Part shown: piece after piece, positions 60,865 to 64,000 of the stretch
Position numbering within the stretch: position 1 is the stretch's first letter
Layout: each line of letters opens with the position of its first letter
Assembly: GCF_000283155.1 (NCBI RefSeq)
Contig: NW_004454178.1
Coordinates: 24,494,099-24,558,098, forward strand
Source of the DNA: Ceratotherium simum simum
Taxonomy: Eukaryota; Chordata; Mammalia; Perissodactyla; Rhinocerotidae
DNA: 64,000 nt
Direction of reading: 5' to 3'
Translations under genes and position numbers: made by a program
The notes under the pieces: generated by a model
What the model was told of the DNA's origin: nothing
Seen by the model: only the letters and a program-made list of their open reading frames with translations
The model's database searches: none

Positions 60865-61010
60865 GTTGACAAACTACAAGCCATGGGCCAAATCCTGCCA
60901 GCTGCCTGTTTTTGTCAATAAAGTTTTATTGGAACCCAGCCACGCCCACTCATTTACTTATTGCCTGTGGCTGATTTTGCTCTACACTAGCAAAACCAGA
61001 CCCTGGAGTA
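60865..61010. mobile_element. hAT-type DNA transposon fragment
   Basis: GGGGTTGACAAACTACAAGC, CATGGGCCAAATCCTGCC, GTTTTTGTCAATAAAGTTTT and GAACCCAGCCACGCCCACTC match a very common mammalian hAT non-autonomous family. The right end is missing. Confidence 0.75.
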
Positions 61011-61500
61011 GATGGTGCAGAAGTCTTACCAGAGTGTTACTTTGAATTCATATTATGACAACTGTTTACTTTCAGCTTTACCTTTGGTCTCATCTTAGGA
61101 CTAGATGTCTCTCTAACTGATTGTAGTCTGTTGAAAGATCAGGCATTTTAGCACACAGATGTTATATAACATTCATAAGCCCTGTGAGTTCTCACACAAA
61201 CACCCACAGCACAGAGGCCACATGTCCATGGTCACTCAGCAAGAGAAGCGGGGGTGGCGATTCACAATCCTCTGTGCTCCCTCCTTACCAATGACCTTGT
61301 TCAGCCTCAGCGAGCGACAGTGAGAAGCACATGCTGAGTCCCAGGGACAACGGCTGGGGTTTTCCATCTTGTTTCCATAGCACTTAGACATCATGGTGCT
61401 CTTCATGGCACTGTTTGGGGCATCCATCTAGTTCAAGAATCATATCACATTAGCCAGGACTAATTTTTCCAGCACAATGTAGGACCAGTATGTGTATGTA

Positions 61501-61707
61501 CAGTCACACGTCACTTAAGAACAGGGATACATTCTAAGAAATGAGTCATTAGGTGATTCAGTCATTGTGTGAACATCATAGAGTATACTTACACAAACCC
61601 AGATGGTGCAGCGTACTACACACCTAGGCTCTGTGATACTAATCTTATGGCGCCACCACCATATATGTGATCCACTGTTGACCGAAATGTTACTTGGTGC
61701 ATAACTG
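61501..61707. mobile_element. Tigger/pogo-like MITE with TA target duplication
   Basis: CAGTCACACGTCACTTAA at the left and TTACTTGGTGCATAACTG at the right are imperfect terminal inverted repeats, each flanked by TA (61499-61500 and 61708-61709). 207 bp, no ORF. Internal text GAACATCATAGAGTATACTT and CACACCTAGGCT is a known dispersed sequence in mammals. Confidence 0.75.
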
Positions 61708-61909
61708 TAATATAAAATGTTAGTTTTGGGCAGTGGTATCTACAAGAAAATTCTATACAAGTTGTCAGAATAAGCATGATTAGAAATTTGAGTTGTTCTT
61801 AGGAATGTATTTCCTGGGGTTCCCTATTGATAATCTTGACTAAGTGCTAAAGCACTATAAGCAATTTATGATAAAATATGTATTTTCCCAACATAAGATT
61901 TTAGTGGTT

Positions 61910-62060
61910 CGAGCTCTGACTGCGTGCAGGCTCCATGCTAAGCCCCTGTGCCCACCGCCTCATGCAATCACGACAACGCTGGGATTCAGGTGCTCACATC
62001 GCCAGCATACAGAAGAGGAAATCAAGACTCAGAGACACCTACAGAGCAGACACATGGGGG
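61910..62060 (-). repeat. MIR-like SINE, antisense
   Basis: CTCATGCAATCACGACAACG, ATACAGAAGAGGAAATCAAG and ACTCAGAGACACC suggest the complement of a MIR. Confidence 0.5.
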
Positions 62061-62084
62061 ATCTGACCCCCAGCAGTGAATCCT

Positions 62085-62747
62085 TTGGGAGATCAAGATT
62101 TGGCCACCCTGAAATATATCTCTTTACCTTGATTGTCTTCTCTGACAACATTTGACCTCCCCCACTAACTGCCTAAATAATTTGACATAGTAACAACTCC
62201 TTCCTGGAACAGATCTTCTATCTGATGGCTGTAATATAATGTAAAATAAATGTTACAATAGAAAAGGCACCAACAAGCCCATCTTCTCAGAAGTTCTGTC
62301 TCTCTGGCCACATTCTCTGGATGGCCCTGCAAGGAGTTGCCAGACAAACATTTACATTTATAAGGGAAATCTCCATTTGTAAAGGTATCTCTCTCTCTGT
62401 CTTGGGAAGAGGGAGGATGACCTCATTTCTAGAAACTTATCAATGTGGAAGGTGAGGCCTTAAATCTGCCTAATAACCTTACTCCTGTTTACTGTGCTTT
62501 AGTGGTAATCTCCTGTAACTGACTCCCCCTACCCCCAACATCCTCCTCTGTCTTTACCTGAAGATGGTATTTAAGATGAGAATTTCTGCTATTGTGTTGA
62601 GAAACGCAGTGTCCCTGGTTTCTGCCATGTATACATGTTATTAAACTTGGTATTATTTTCTCCTGCCAACCTGTCTTGTTAATTATTTGGCCAGCCATAA
62701 GAACCTTAAGGGAAAGGGCAGAGAGGGATTCTCCCTCTTCCACAACA
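62085..62747 (+). repeat. Solitary class I ERV-type LTR (start approximate)
   Basis: The left part (GATTTGGCCACCCTGAAATA) and the right part (ATTAAACTTGGTATTATTTT CTCCTG .. CCAACCTGTCTTGT, then GGCCAGCCATAAGAACC, ending CACAACA) have the layout of a gamma-type ERV LTR with its polyadenylation region. No internal retroviral genes are seen. The target duplication is not identified. Confidence 0.55.
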
Positions 62748-64000
62748 ATCCCAATATGTATTTTCAGTCTTTTCATTGGTTTTTTTGATAAAAGAGGTCT
62801 TGGGTTAATAACTTTGGAAAACAATGGGTTAAATATAACCTAAAATGTTCTTCACCACCACATTTCTCAGCACACTAAACAGGCTCGTTAGGGCATTGCA
62901 AATCTCAGAAGGGCCTGGACTGTCAGTTGGCCACAGGGCCATGCCCTTAGGGGAAAGGGATGGCGGAATTATGCTCCATGAAATTCCAGCCCAAGAAGCA
63001 CTGCACCATGTTGCCTTCTGGATTGTTCCTACTTGAAAGCTGTACAACAAACTTAAGAGGCAGCTAGTTGCTACCCCAACTGATGAGGAGGATACTGAGT
63101 CTTCTAGAAGGGCAGTAACTCACCCACTGTCACTACCAAGTGCATAAGCTGTGATTTGGCTGGTGGCCCCGCTCCACAGATCCTCCCTCCACTCCGGGGC
63201 CAAGGCTTCAGCCGTTCTGCCCCAGAACCCTTGCTCAGGCTTGTCCCTGTGGACTCAAGCAGGGGGCTGAGCCTTTCTTCTTCCAGATGCTGTCTCCCCT
63301 ACACTCCATCTCTGGGAACCCCTTGCTCCACTAGACCTACTGCAAGGTGGGAAGCAGACCCCCAGCCTCTAAAGACAAATGAATGAGTCCCCTTTGTACT
63401 GAGGCTTGGTTCTTACCAACAGCCATGTCAAGGAGGTGTTCACTGTGGGTGGGCACGGTGCTAAGCCCCGTGGGTTATGACCTCTCAATTTCTGCTGTGA
63501 GGTATTGAGGGGCAGGTGGCCTAGCTCTAAGGCGCCCCAGTTCTACAGTCATAGCTGTAACTCTGTGCATCGGGAAGCGAGGCCCCCATCCTCCTGCTCC
63601 GAAGCTGGAGGCTCCTCTGTGCCGATCAGGTGTGTGACCCCAGCCAGTACTCCCGGATGACACAGAGCCCTCCTGGGTGCAGGCGGCAGACCCTGCTTAC
63701 TTTTCCGACACCACATCCCTGCAACACTGGTAGCAGCTCCCACTTCTCCTTCGGGGAGCGCCCCTCCTCCATGCCACGTGCTCCTGGGTGGACTGTCACC
63801 TTGTGCCACCTGGACTTTCAGCCGTATCACCCCACACCCCGGGTCTAATGGGACTCTCTCTCCTTCCTGAGGGTTTGACACTTGAGCAAAGTGACACGGG
63901 GAGTAGGGGAAGCAGCCCCTAGAGAAGCGCACCTTGGGTCCTGCCAAGGCCCTTTTTCACATTTCTATTATTATTATTTGTTAATGAGTTAAGCCAAATG
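62748..64000. other. Unassigned DNA to window end
   Basis: 63070-63150 (TGATGAGGAGGATACTGAGT .. AACTCACCCACTGTCAC) resembles an antisense MIR. 63150-63950 is GC-moderate with overlapping ORFs up to 132 residues on both strands, with no recognisable domain or exon context. Confidence 0.35.

Overview
The window is mammalian nuclear DNA, almost certainly from an equid or another perissodactyl. Nine copies of the tRNA-derived equine repetitive element (ERE) SINE are present on both strands. They share a GGCCGGCCC-type head, a GGTTCGGATCC B-box and an A-rich tail, and several have intact target-site duplications. The rest of the repeat background (MIR, L2, old L1, MLT1-type and other LTRs, hAT and Tigger-like DNA transposons) is ordinary for a placental mammal.

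The only protein-coding gene I can support is COPS8, COP9 signalosome subunit 8, on the + strand. Its eight coding exons run from 12108 to 24155. Joined at seven GT-AG introns they give exactly 210 codons (209 residues plus stop), the length I recall for the mammalian protein. A TATA-less CpG-island promoter (about 11640-12400) lies at its 5' end. The 3' UTR ends near 25115, after an AATAAA at 25091.

Layout: 1-11.3 kb is upstream intergenic DNA with L1, LTR, MIR and ERE copies. 11.3-25.1 kb is the COPS8 promoter, gene and 3' end, with an ERE in intron 3 and MIRs in introns 4 and 5. 25.1-64 kb is a gene-free stretch of about 39 kb. Within it, 25.5-32 kb and 38-54.7 kb are repeat-rich, 32.9-38.3 kb is repeat-poor and includes GC-rich and homeodomain-motif-rich pieces, a GT microsatellite lies at 38.3-38.6 kb, and a long antisense L1 lies at 57.4-59.3 kb. 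In human, COPS8 is at 2q37.3 between ACKR3 and COL6A3 (recalled), so this tract probably matches part of the COPS8-COL6A3 interval.

I looked for an undescribed system and did not find one. The observations most worth a second look are a 6-nt tandem splice acceptor at COPS8 exon 7, ERE insertions with near-perfect duplications that may be young, and repeat-poor pieces that could be regulatory. Repeat family names come from reading the sequence against remembered consensus features; RepeatMasker with a perissodactyl library would refine boundaries and subfamilies.
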